A DNA stretch of 64,000 nt. Source: Onchocerca volvulus. Taxonomy: Eukaryota > Nematoda > Chromadorea > Rhabditida > Onchocercidae. Positions 18,905 through 32,900 of this stretch are shown one piece after another. The stretch is taken from contig HG738140.1 of NCBI GenBank assembly GCA_000499405.2, forward strand, positions 8,707,560-8,771,559, in the 5' to 3' direction. Under the pieces are notes generated by a model. The model did no database searches. It saw only the letters and a list, made by a program, of their open reading frames with translations, and had not been told where the DNA came from. Within the stretch, counting starts at the first letter, position 1. Every line of letters starts with the position of its first letter. Made by a program: the position numbers and the translations under genes.

Positions 18905-21900
18905 TTCATTGGGTATCAATTAAGAAGATACATTTGTTGTTAATAAGGACGCCATCAATTCGTTTCGGCTGATCGGATCATATGAACTCTGCCGGATATG
19001 AACACATGTATTGTGAATGACGAACATTTGAGGATTTTTAATCAAGCAGTGTGTCTGCCGGACATCAAGAACAAACATTATAAGAGTAAATCGCTGTCAA
19101 CTTTTACTTGTTGTAGAACTTGAACTTGGTAAAGTATTGATGAACAGAAATGCAACAACATGAGTATCCTCCAGAAAGACACGATTTGTCCTCAGTGTAA
19201 TTCTTCAGCATAGGGTTAATAACTGCTATATTTCTTCATGGTACCGAGAGAACTTTTCTCTTTTGTTTCTAAACCAATACCACCTGAAAGCGATATTCAA
19301 AAGCCACTCAGACTAAAATATTAAATAGCGAAGGAAGTTTTATCGACAAAGTCTAAATTCGATATTTAGGCATAGTGTAACTCCTCAATGATATATTAAA
19401 CATCTTTTTCCTCGAAATTGAATCAGTTCCTCAGAATTAAATCAGTCTAGGGCGAAAAAAACTGGACTTCCTTTCCGAGATGCCTACGAGCAACAATTAA
19501 CTAGCACTTTTCAATGCCATAAAAAATCAGCAGATGTACATAAAAGTGCAATTCCTAACCACAGAAAAATTTAATTTAAGGAATTTCACTGTTACGCTAA
19601 AGATCTCGCTTGGTCTTGTAAATGATATTAATCGACAAAGCGAAGTCATCGGTCTTGGTCATATTTGGCTTGCAAGCTTTACTCAAGCTTCTGAGTCCTG
19701 AATAATACCACTATTAACTTCTTCCATGACTTCTCAAATCGAATTTCTCAATCGAAATCTTTAAAAAACTGCCCAAAAAACTTTGAGATTTTTCGGAGAA
19801 GCAATTGATACATTAAAAGAGTCCATGACCTTAGTTCTCATATCAATATTACTTCTGCTTAACTTCAATATCATGGTTAAAATCATATTTATTCAAACTC
19901 TGTAAACTCTGCTATACTTTTCCACTATACATTTTAGTTGACGATCCTAGAAGTTGGCACTGGGAGATAGTTCGATATAGGTTTGAGCTGCGATTTGCGA
20001 ATTTTCATTTTTTAACTATATAGTATTTAATAAGTTCTTGATTTGTGCCAAGAAACCATGGTGAAAAGTCAGAAACAAGAGTCAGTGATCATATAGAAGT
20101 GTTTAAACATAAGTATCGAAAACCAGTTTTCTAAAATTTATGATCCAGGCTGTGCTTAATTGTTGAATTCTGATTTCATGATTTTCTGTCTGTTATAGAA
20201 GTAAAATGACTTCAACTAAGCAGCAGAAAGATTTCGACTGGGGGATTGTTTTAAGGAGCATGAAGGAATTTACTGCAACTATTTAAATTATGTAATAGCG
20301 TATCAAATTTATGTCTGATCATAATCTCTTGCTCACAGTGAAACAACTCTAAATATCTTCATTCTTGAATGTTTCCATAACGATTTATATCTCGATATCA
20401 ATTTCAAACTCAATTGATCTATAGAATTCATTTCACAGCTGAGAACGATGCACTCGGTATCTTTCTTTCGTTGGTAGCACTAAGAGATATTTGAAGATAT
20501 ATTATCAGTTACATATAAGATTCCCTGGTAACAATAAACAAATTCGAAACATTCATTCAAGAATGAAGCTATTAAATCTGTAATTTATTCCAAGTATTCT
20601 GGTTATCAGTCATACGATGGATAAATTGTTATGTTCGAAAAGAATAAGCAGAAGATTAGAATTTGAATATATTATTGCTTTGAAGTTATAAATATTATTA
20701 ACCATTAAAAAAAGGTATATTGCACTACATACTGCACTCAATACCTCATAATTATAGGGCGGTTTAAAGTATCAACATCCTAAAATGTCGCGATTTCTTT
20801 TACGAGTGATTCTTATCTTGGATGCCTTCAACATCAATACCAATCATCTCCGTCTACCACTTTGCAAATTTCGTCGTAATTCCTAGGTCACATATATTGT
20901 CAAGTGTCAAGTGGCGCATTATGCATATTCTGACACTATTAAAGAAGACTTGGCAGATCTCCAAAAAAATGCAGAAGAAATCAAGCTAACCATACTTGAA
21001 GCTTTACTCTGATCTAGCAACTGCATTTCTTTGGCAAAGAATAACCCATTCTGAAATGTGTTTTACCTCACAATCCGCTATATTACATTGAATTTCGTAA
21101 GGCATTTTCTATACATTGTTAATGAAGAAGAATATGCCACACAGCATGAGTTACAGAAAGAAGTGAACCTAAAACCAAGAGTTTAAAACTAGATGTAAAC
21201 TACGGTAAACGGAAACATAGAACTAAATTTGCTTATTTAGTCTTTTTCAAATTCGCAGTTATAACAATATAAAAGTTTTGGTAGACTTTTGGAAATGACC
21301 ATTAAAGAATTACGGAATTTTTGGAACGGGTGGCTGTGCTATAATTGTGAAATTTCAAATGTATGACTGCAAAAGCAGAAATTAATGTTTGCAGTAGCAT
21401 GATTTGCAACAAAACATGTTGCATTCTTTAAAGATTTCGTTTCTGATTCAAGCAAGCAACAATAAGTACATTATTGCAGTAAGAGTTACCATATTGTCTT
21501 TCACTGTTTTCCTCATTAACTTTGATAAAAGAAATCAAGATTCAGTTGAAAATTTGATTTCCTCAATTCTGACAAACTCAATGGATTTCTAAAAACTTTT
21601 TGGAACTAAATTCTGATATTCATAAATGTTTGCTTGAATATGATGTTGAACGATAAGTCAATGCAATACCTACCACTATTCAATTTATTAATCAAGTCTT
21701 ACGACACTCATTAATTCTTCATTAATTTTTAAGGTGAATGATCGGCTGGTAACTCGGAAATGGATTGATTTCAGCAACGCAACAAATTTTTGGGTTTTCA
21801 TTTCATAAAATATGATCATTCGTTTCTCAAATTCTGCTCAAAATAATTTACTGTAATATTATAAACTATTATAATTAGCATTTACTCGGATTTAAAGACA

Positions 21901-24900
21901 GTCTCCATGTCTGATGCAATTCGTGTGCAATCATAAATACAAGTTCATTCATATATAAATATCGATAATACCGCGAGAAAAAGGAATCGTATTTTGTCCA
22001 TATTTGTTATCGTCAAAAATTTTTCAAAGCTTCAATTTTTCTATTATAAACAGTCCATGATGGGGATCAGCTAATATCTTGGTGTAATAAACAATTGACT
22101 GCAACAGTTGTAATATTCTGAGAAATTATTGTAAAAAGTGACCTGATCTGATTTGAGTGTTTACTTTTAAGATTCGGTCTTCGTAATTTCTTTGCGAAAA
22201 AAAAGAAAGGAAGATGGAAAAAGAAATTATAGTCCATGAGAAGAAAATAAATAAATTCATCCGCTGTTTTGAAAGTCACGCATTATGAAGAAACATTTCT
22301 TTCGAATAACGCGAACGATAGCAGCGGGCCGAACTATGACCTCTTCCTAGCACATTCTCACTTCCTTTGCAGTGACTTGCAGCATTAGTTCAATCATTCT
22401 TATGTTTGAAGTGAAATAACATCGAACGAAAAGATTGCAATCAATGAGTGCAAGCTGAGTAGTGGTTTACATAATTTCCTCCTGGAAAGCAATTTGTATA
22501 AAGCTAACATAATGGCACATTTGTAGACAACATCACAGATTGAGGTTTTGTACATTGCAAACAATTGCATTAAACTTTCTTAAGAAATCATTCTGAATTT
22601 AGAATGAATTATTGTTTGGATCAACTTTTGTTTATTTCCAATCAGTTGAGCGAAATTTATCATCTTAATTTATTAATCCATAAAATCTTATCTTCCCGAT
22701 TATCCAACTGACTTAATGGAAATCCAGAAATTTACATTTAAGTTCAAAACTTTAATTTCTTTAAGTCATTTTGTTCTACAGCATTTTTCATAACAAAATT
22801 GTAATGCAAATGGACGGAAAAATGAATGAAGAAACGCAACATTCGACAATTCTAAATGGGCAACATAAAAGTTGGGAATAAATCATCGCATTTACGACAG
22901 CAGTTCATCGCTATAGCTGCAATGTGTTAAGACCATAGAGACATTTCTTCATATTGCTATCCCTCAAACACTTTCTCGCTACCTTTTTTATTTCTCGAAA
23001 TTAATAGAACAATTAGTCAATAGAGCGAACACTGTTTTTTGATGCTCCAAATTTTCGTATTCTTGCAAGATTTTAACTTGATTCAATTGATGGAAGAGAA
23101 CCAGGCCAGAAGAGGTCTATATGAATAACAACTAAGCCAAGACATGAAGATTCTATTTGAATGCTCTTAATGGGAGAAACAGTATTTAGAATATGAGCGA
23201 TTTTTGTGGAGTTTGAGACGAAAGAACGCTCTAGAGAAAGTAAAGAATCCTTTGAGAAATTAAATGAAGCTAAATTTAAATGAAAACTATTTCTAGAGAA
23301 TTGACGTCCGCAAAGCGTTCCACTCAGAATGAAGGAAATTCGTTGCGTAATCTCAGGTTGCTGGGATAATCGTAAAAAATATTCGAAACATGCTGCTGCC
23401 CAATTTAACTGTGAACAGAAAGACAGAAATTAATCATGAGAAATCGACGAATTTAGGGTATAATTATAATATACTTTTGCAGCGACAAGAATAAAGGTGA
23501 AAATGCTGGTAAATGAGAAAATGACTAGAAATGGGCTACTATGATGGCAACTTGAAACGCATTTGTGCAGGATAGATAATCTGAAATTCAGTGTTTGAAA
23601 TTCTCAGATGTTTGTTGTGGATTTGTAACTAACCTGTGAAACGCATCATATTTCGCGTTTCATTTTTTGCAGCTGAATGTGACTGCAGGGGAAAGAGATT
23701 AATCGTAAGTATGACAATTGAATTCGCAAGCTGATCTGTCTCCATTATCTGATAAATTCAACAGTCTGAGAATCTTCATTATTGATTATTAAGTTTGATA
23801 TAAGGATTTCAGCAATAAAAATAATGAACTAAATAATCTAATTTAAATGTGTTATTACTAGCAATTAATATAAATGAAATAGGGAAGTAAACCAATTATG
23901 CCAAAATAAATCAATCGAATGTTGCAAGCATCAGTTAATCTTTTAAAAATTCCCGAAAGTGGTTGTTTTTCAAGGACATCTAGTTTGTCGATATATATGA
24001 GCACTACTGAAATGAAAGTAATTTGAAAAAAATCAAACTTTAAGTATCCTATCAAAGTACAGTAAAACATTTCTCATATCGCCAGAGAATTATTTGCCAT
24101 TAACCAAACTCGGCATATACCGTATCCATCGACTTTGTTGTATGTTGGTGCCTTGAAGAAAGGATGACACGTATCTACCTAGGTCGTCCTATCAATCTTG
24201 ATGATCGCGACAACAGCGCGTGGCCTTTCTTTTCATCTAGCCGACAACTAGCTCCGCGCAGACACATGAAACCGATCAAGGAATGATAGAAAGAAGATGC
24301 GATACGGTTAGAAATGCACCAACATTTAACGATAAGACAGATTACAAATCAGCATTTGATTGAGATTTATTACCCTGTAAATACCTCTACCATACCGAAG
24401 AGAATGTTGCCAATTCTGCACTTGACAATTTTCGAAAAATAAGAAACAAATGAGAATTTCAATTATTAGAGTGAATGAAATGTCATTCAAATACCAGAGA
24501 CCATCAAAATATGCATCAAAATTCATCAACTTACCAATTTTAATATTCACGACCCATCGTTTCAAATCTCCTTGTCATCATATAATTTAAAAGACGTTAA
24601 TTCACAAAATTTGAATACAATAATCCAATTCAAGTATCGATTTAATATCGAGATATCAATTTTTTACATCGTCAGAGACCAACGAGTACCGAAATTGCTG
24701 TGCTTATGAAGTTGTATGCAAGTATATCGATGGAGATTTGTCAAAAATTTTTTTAAAAGAAATTTTTTGTGATTGTTGCGGTAATTCGAGTAATTTAATA
24801 GTTCAAAGTTTTTTTAATTGTTTGAAAATTTTTCATTATTTTCTCATCTGGCGAGGTTGAATTATTGGGTCAAAGGTCACCATGGGAGGGTGATATATTG

Positions 24901-25192
24901 TGAACAATTTCTTTTTTGGTAATCTTGTGGGCATCAGTTTTTTTCTCCAAAATTCTATCTCTCCTTACTCAATACTTTGGATATGGAGTGAGATCTTTTT
25001 CAATAAACTCCTATTTTCTTGACATCGTTTTGCTTTTTCTTATCAAGAAATAACAAAGGAAACACCAGTGTTACATTGCCTATTCGTTGATGACTACAAT
25101 ATTTAGTAATATGAAATCAATAATGGATGATGATTTTAGCTTGCAGTAACTTTTGGAACTCTATGTTTTTTGTCTTCTCTATTAAATGTGTT

Positions 25193-25195
25193 CAG
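25193..25195 (+). promoter_or_regulatory. possible spliced-leader or 5'UTR acceptor of trr-1
   Basis: A TTAAATGTGTTCAG acceptor ends here. The 75 nt that follow contain no ATG before the start codon at 25271. A second AG lies directly against the ATG (25269-25270). Confidence 0.45.
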
Positions 25196-25270
25196 TTTTT
25201 CGAAAGAAACGGTAAATCAGGCGGAATTGGTATTGTATACCATAAGTGTAATACTCTAAATTCATCATAG

Positions 25271-26882
25271 ATGAGTGCTTCTGTTGGTTACACCGCTTCT
25301 CAGTCGCAGCAGCAAGCTTCACAGCAACAGTCACAGATAGTGAAATCTGTGGGACATAGTCTTCAGGCTGCTGCACAGGGACATCCTCTGCTTTCACGTC
25401 TCGAGACACTTATCCAGACAATAGGTGATGCCGGCCAGCGAGATGATCTCAAGTTGAAAGCTTTACAAGTAATTAATTTGGCATTCTTTTGCAGTAGCAA
25501 TATATTATACTGCTCTTTTTCATTCCAAATTCTGTTAAGTTATTTTATCGAAAGTAAAATAAAAAAAAAATAGTTTGCATACGAAATTTATTGTGCATCA
25601 TTTAAATACGAGTTTTGAATCTTTTGATTAAGAAAAATAGAAAGGGATTGTAAAATCGGTAAGCTTTGTCAGTATTGTGCTACAAACTTTAGGAAAAATA
25701 TTAGAATCCACATTTAATTGCCTCAGTAGCATGCAAAGATATAGGAAATTGTTGTAGTTTTGATAACAGTGATAATAATGCTTAGCTGCTTATGATCAGT
25801 TTACCACTTGGTATATATTGTACAAGTAATGTTCAGTTTGAATATTTAAAATACGAACTTACATCATTTGAACCGTTGAGGTATAATTCATCAGAAATTT
25901 GAATACTGTCTATGTGGAATTTCACCATTTTTCCTCTGTATGTTTTTTACTTATCCACTGATCTATATATTTTTCAGGAAATAAGCAATAGTTTCGAAGA
26001 AATGGCAACTACACCTGCTTTTCAAATAGTGCAGGAAAATCTTTTACGCACATTTTTGAAAATTTTTCAGGATACTGTACCTCAGTTTATTGGAGAAAAT
26101 AACACACAGGTGCATCATTATGGATATCTTGTACCTGTCAAGCCATTTTAACAGTTCATTTAATATTCATAAAGCTGAATAGATTTGGGAATAGATTTGA
26201 CAATATATTCTGAAGACATAGAATTGTAGAGCAGACTTTAAGAAGCATAATGAGAAGATGTATAAAGACATTTGACATTGCGAATGTAATTAGCAACCGC
26301 TTTACCTTGTTAGTATTATTCTGACTTGAAAACATAACATATTAATAAATTTTCCAATATTTCAGCAGTTACGAAAGTTGATACTTGAATTAATACTACG
26401 TATGAATTGCAATGAAATTATTAAACAGTACGCAAAACTTATTCTTACTCAGCTTACAAAGGTGATTCAAGTTGAGAATGAGGAAAATGCTATTATTGCT
26501 ATTAAAATTATCAGTGAGCATCAACGTGCATTTAGAGCCGTTTTCACACCAGAGGTTTTTTTTTTTCCTCCTCAGATTTAAATTTCATTTTTCATTTCTT
26601 CATATCGTTTATTCAATTACAAGTTACTTTGAATAATGACCTTCCTTCTGAAGTTTTAAGAAGTTTTACTTGTTGACATGTACTCATTGTATAATTATTT
26701 AATGCGGTACGCTAATTTTTCATTTCAGATTCCGGCAATCATCAATCATTTTAAAGCAGTATATCGTGATATGCCACAACATATCACTGGTGGACGCATG
26801 TTTGAGCAGAGAAACCTTCGACATTGCGGAATGGAAGATAGCGTAATTGAATCTGTAAGTTATTAGTTTCGAAAAAAATTTT

Positions 26883-26938
<56 letters not shown>

Positions 26939-29900
26939 TTGAATTTTAGATAATCTGTACGGGCAGTAATGGATTCTTCTATAAATCCCCTTCGCTATAA
27001 GTAAAGAAAAAATTTCTCATTTGGAACAAGCAAATTATATGTAATAAATATAGTATTGCTGATATATCATTGATCATCAAACTATTGCTACACAGTTATG
27101 GTTAAATATACTGCAAAAGCAGTAAGATATTGGTAGTGATTCTTTAAAAATTTCAGTCACTTCAAAATTGTTATATGCCTACAATTGTCTATCTTCCCGA
27201 AACTTCTGGAGATGGTACTCAGCGTGATAGTGGTTATTCTTTGATCCCTCGCGCTTCACAAAGTGTAAAGGTTTTGTCAGAAGTGCCCATGTTTTGTATT
27301 ATATTATTTCAAATTCACCGTCATCATATTCAAAATGAGGTTAGTTTCGAAGTTCGGTGTTTAACAGAATTTCTAAAGTTTTTTTCTTCCCAAAATACTA
27401 ATAAAATCGTATTTCTTCCCAAAATATTGATAAAATTGAAAAATGCCATTTGATACCAGTATATATCCAGTTCAAATAAGATGTTTTCATAATACATATC
27501 GGTATTAATAATAATATATTGTTGATCCCAATTAACTAATTAAACTTTAGCTGATTAATTGGGAATATTACAAGCTAATTGAAATCTTTCTTTTAGAACG
27601 AAATTCTTCACTTGATCATTTAATCATATTTATTAAAGAAATTATAACCGATTCAACTTTTTCAGTTTTATAAAAAAAGCAAATTTCAGTTAACGGAAAT
27701 AATTTCGCTTATGGTGCAATATTGTACACTTTCAATACCTCACGATCAGCAGATTAGTACTTCATTTAGCACATTATTGGCTGACGAATTTTATAGTTCG
27801 CAAGTGCGAGCATTAACATTTTTAGGATTCATCTCATCCCGTTCTGCTGTGGTTAGCTCTTTTTTAAAATTGTTAAATTATATGAGAAATTTTCTTTTTA
27901 TTTTATGTTTTACATTGATTAGTCATAATAACAATTTCCAAACAGTTATCAACATTGCCGTTTTCATGTTGGCTAACTGCTCATCATAAATGAATTTGAA
28001 AATGTTTTTAAATAGCTGATGAATAAAATGAAACCCGTAAACTTATATTTTAACTTCTATTGAAAGTCGGTGTTGTACCAATCCGAACTATTGTTGAATA
28101 AAATACATATTGCATTTCATAATTAAGCGTTTTAAAGTCTATAGAAAATTCAATCCCAAAATAATTGTATCAAATCACAAACAGATGTGCTTCATTTTAT
28201 AAAGAATCTGAAAGACTATTGTTCGATACGCAATGTAGCTGAGTAATCAAACATGTTTTATTGGTTCTTAGGCTCTTATTATTTTGTTTTTTGCAAATTT
28301 TTTTAAATCCTTTCATTTTTAGTTCAATGTGAGTGAAGCAATAAGTAATCATGGAACGCAAATAGTTCAAGCGATTATGCAAATGTTGGAGCATTGTCCA
28401 CATGAAAATTACTCGATGAGACGTGAATTAATTGGTACAGTAAAGAATATTTTTGTCACTGATCTTCAAACTAAATTTATCCCAGTTATTCCGAAACTCT
28501 TTAATGAAAATCTCATGTTAGGCAATGGTTTCAGCTCGATGGATTTCTTAAGGTTTGTTTGTTGGATTTCTATTAAAATATTTACGAATCAGAAAAGTTT
28601 ATTTTGTCAAATTTTTATGTCTACAATCCTTCTTTGCTTTCTCTTGTTCACCTGAGTTCTAACTCAGATGAGCATGCGAAAAGACATGTTTGTTTGATCT
28701 AGGCGATTTTAAAAAACATCTTCATTGCTCTTACTTTAAAAAACGATTTTCAAATAATGTCATATAATCTTTTCTTGCAGACCAACAATGTATACAATGC
28801 TAGCAGATCTTGTACATCATGTAAGAAGTCATTTATCTTACAATCTCCTCTGTTGGTTGGTAGTTTTATTATTTCTGGAAATGTTCATAATATTTTTCAA
28901 TTTTTTATGTTATGTTTTAAACATAGTTTCCCAGTTCTTTATAACTTCAATCATGGTCAACCTATACTCACTTTTTTTCAGCTCAGTTTATGCATTTACC
29001 AAAAGTATGTTTGATCCGGCAATACAACCAACGGTACAGTCGATGTGCATCAAGCTAATGATGAATCTTATTGAATCATTTGTTATTACTGAAAAAAATC
29101 ACCCCGAACAACCGGTAAGTTTGCACATTTAGCAACTAAATATCGTGTCGTGACATATGCAATACTCGAAGCAGATTATATGCATTGGAATAGTAAGAAT
29201 TTTATAGGCTTTTGAGGTCATTTTTAATTTATATATAATTTAATTCTTCATTTTCAACAATATATATAAGAAAACCAAATAAGGCATTTGGCTTATTTGC
29301 TTTTAGTGCCGTGATATACTATTTTGTTTGTTGGAAAATTATGTGCGAAAGCTTAAATGGTTGGCACGATACCAAGTACCGTTGATATTAGAAAAAAATG
29401 CAAGTAATATCATGAATACACCTTTACTCTATCCTGATAAAAGTGTTAGGTATCTTTTTTTTTTATTTGTTAGTTTTTGAAGGCATATTTACTGCAGAAA
29501 TCGAAAATGCTGATTTTCCATGCATAACAAACAATTGAGCATGATTTTTTTACAAGCAAGAATTTCCAAGATTCTCGTTCTTGATAAATAATAATTCATT
29601 TTTCTTTTCAGATGCTTCATATCAGAAAAACTTTTTTTTAAAGATGATTCAGATTCATTGGAAATCATGCTGTAACAGAACTGACTGATACTTTTGAAGC
29701 ATGTCTGCTTTAGTGGATTATTTAAATCTAGGAGACTAACAACATTTTATATTTATTTGTTCAATTTGCTATAAATGTACTAAAATTTTTAGCACTTTCC
29801 AGTCAACACGCAGTGATTTTGCTTATGCAAATAGCAAAAATAGAATGGATGAGGTTAATATTTGTTTTTGAAGAAGTCTTTTCACTTTCTTTACAGTCTT

Positions 29901-32900
29901 CCAGCGGTACTTGAAACTATATCGCAAGGACATAGTTTGTGAAGTGCCAAGGATTCTTGCTGAATTTCTTACTACATTTACATCAGAGTAAATTAGAAAA
30001 AAAAAAAAAAAAACAAATATTAACGAAAATTTTTTAAATTTCCAAAATAGCAGCTATTTGTTAATATGTTTTAGGCGATCGTCCATAGCAAAATGATTAA
30101 AGAAGATCCAATATCACCACTTTCTTCAGAAAACGACTTCGATATAAGTGCCTGGGATAATGAAAACGAAAAAGATCACAATTCATCATCTTTCTGTCTT
30201 CCAGTATCGACAAAAACAGGAAAGGTGAAGTTTTTATCGCGAGAATCAGAATAACATAAAAATTATAATCTGGTGTTATCAGAATTTGTTCCATTTTTGA
30301 GATTTTGTCGCCCTAGTCGGCAGATAAAATCGACTAAATCATTTCTTTTTTTCTGGTATGGTTCGCAAAAAATTGTTATGTGGAACAAACATAAAACAAT
30401 TTCTTCTGTCGATCATGATTTATTTTATCAACATGGATGTTGCACTAATATCCGAATAATCCTAATAACAAATGTTATGAAATACTTATTTCTTTTCTCT
30501 TGTTAATTCTTAAATGATCATCCAAGTATTTTATATTTTTGAATCCTTTGTACGGAAATTTATTCATTTTTTTTTATCATTTAATCTTCTTTCCAGACAT
30601 CGACACCTGAAGAGATATTTAGTCAGTATTGGATTACTGGCATTCCATCTTACACATTAATTGAATGCAGAAATATGATTCGAGTGCTTGTACAAGCCTG
30701 CAAACATGCTGTACATGCTTTGAAGGATACTCATGCTACAAATCGTTAGATTTTTTTTTTCGCCAACGAGAAACCATTTCTGGATAATCTGTGATTTATT
30801 ATATAATAGCCTATTATCAGTTTGACCAAGTAATTTTTAGTATTGAATTACATGCACAAAAAATATATTTCGCAAAATGTTTGCAATACTTCGTTGCAAA
30901 TTTCGAATTTTTTATAGCCAAAAATGCAAATAAAATAAAACCATTTAGTAGCTCTCATTATGAATTGTTAAAATGATGCAGAACCAATATTATTGCTTAT
31001 ACTGTCAAGATTGTTTCTTTCATATGCACTATTTAGTTAGCCTAACCTTCCAGTTCATAAATTTAAAATCTTCAGAAGTTGAGAATAATTTATTTTCATT
31101 TAAATTTATTAATATTGCGTTGAAAACTAATTATCCAGATGCGATCTCGCCAGATCATGAAGCAAAAATAATTGAGCAGCTGTTCCGCTACGGTTTGCGA
31201 TGCTTAGATATATATGTGATTTGTCCAGTATCAAATCAAGTTCCATCAACACAACAAAGGTTAGTCTTTTCTTTTTCTGACTTTCCAAAAAATTCAAAAG
31301 ACAAGAAGGAAACATTCTTTCGTTTGACGGAAGAATTAATGATAACATTAAAATGGAAAAAAATGAAATAGAAAATGAAGTTAACTGAATTAAGGTTTTC
31401 GAACGGAGTGCGCACAAAAGAGGAGAAGGAAGTTTTGGAACTTTTTGGTTCCATTTTTACATTATTGAACCCATCAATTTTCAAAGAAATCATATCAAAA
31501 CGGATTGATGTAAGTCTTAAAATTTTATGCACTCCATTTCTTTCAAACATTTTTCTAGTTTTTTTTCATCTTATCATTATTTGTCTATCAGAATTTCATT
31601 TCTTAGTATTTCATCGAAAGATTGGCTTCGAATTATGGACTTCAAATTATATGTAGTTCATTGCTGGTTAATTCTCTGACGTCGGCTAATTTTGGCGACA
31701 TATTAATCCGATTCCTTATGAAGAAATTACCAGATTTGGCTGGTAAGCTCTTATTTATTCGATTCTGTTTCTCCATATTTTTTGATCACGATTTTCAGTA
31801 TTACGATTTTACTGCTAAAGTCTTATATCGTATTAGCAATGTATTAGCAGTGTTGCTGCTGCTGCCGAATATTGAAGTCTATATACAAAATACTTATTTC
31901 AAATTTCGATACTAATAAGTTTAGGACATTATAGTTTTTTGTGTTATTGATCGCGGAAAGCGGATTTATGTGTTGACACAAAAAACGAAAAAAAAACTGC
32001 TAAAAAAAAATATGGTGTTTAGTATCATAATTGTAAAAATTCAGAATCTCTAATAGTTTTATGATCATTTACAACAATATGAAAAATATGTGTCTTGAAG
32101 AATATTATTTTAGTTTGAAATAAAATTTCAGAATGTTCGGAAAGATCTTTTCTTTGGTTGAAATTATTCAAAATTGTTTTCTCCTCAGTTGGTTCGCAAC
32201 CTTCAGGATGCGCAGAGAATGAACGAATGCTTCGGGTACAACTTAAATTTTTTTTTTTTTTTTGATGTCGCAAAAATTTAGAACTGTGAACTATTCCTTT
32301 TTAATCAAAGTGATGCTGACTTTTTTGCATTTGTAACGATTTATACATTCAGTATACATTTTTCGAATTTAATTTGAAATCTTATCTACAGAAATAGCTG
32401 AAATTTTAATATATTTCGTTTTTGTAGCCTTATCTGCATGATCTAGTTCTTCATTCGATGCAGCTGGCGCTTCGAGCCCAAGAACCTATTAATTATTTTC
32501 TTCTGCTTAGAGCACTTTTCCGGTAATTTATCTATCCTTTTAATAATAATTTTTGTTTTCTCAAAATGATATTTCGAATTATTTATATTCATTGTTTAGT
32601 TTGTTGTCAAATATTCTAGTGATAAATAATTGGGAATATCAGAAACTATTATCCTACTTATAATTTAACATCCATTTGGATCTATTCTATCAAATATTTT
32701 AAAATTCCTCTTGGCTTCAGTTTCATAAAGCTTCGATTAAGAAAGAATACTGCCCGTAATAGTTGCAGAACTATTGGGCATTAATTTTGAATCTGCATAA
32801 TGCCAAAGACTTCCTGCGAGTTATTGATTGTAGTCTACTGAATGCGCATATTGACTGTTTCTTCTAAAACATATTTGGCCGAATAAATGCGCATATTGAT

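Larger units (their letters stand above)
14470..25192. other. 11-kb gap between divergent hairy-like and trr-1 genes
   Basis: No gene is supported on either strand. The longest ORF (18115-18537, minus, 140 codons) shows no domain and no homology that I recognise. The background is AT-rich, with GC-richer islands at roughly 15.14-15.42, 16.6-16.9, 17.6-18.66 and 24.1-24.31 kb. A repeat-like patch lies at 16.0-16.4 kb. Since a developmental transcription factor is at its left edge, long-range regulatory sequence is a reasonable guess. Unannotated ncRNA or rapidly evolving exons cannot be excluded. Confidence 0.5.

Noticed and set aside
28757..29132. Continuous plus-strand ORF through trr-1 exons 8 and 9
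   Set aside because: The middle part has donor and acceptor borders and hydrophobic intron-like sequence; splicing restores the TRRAP match.
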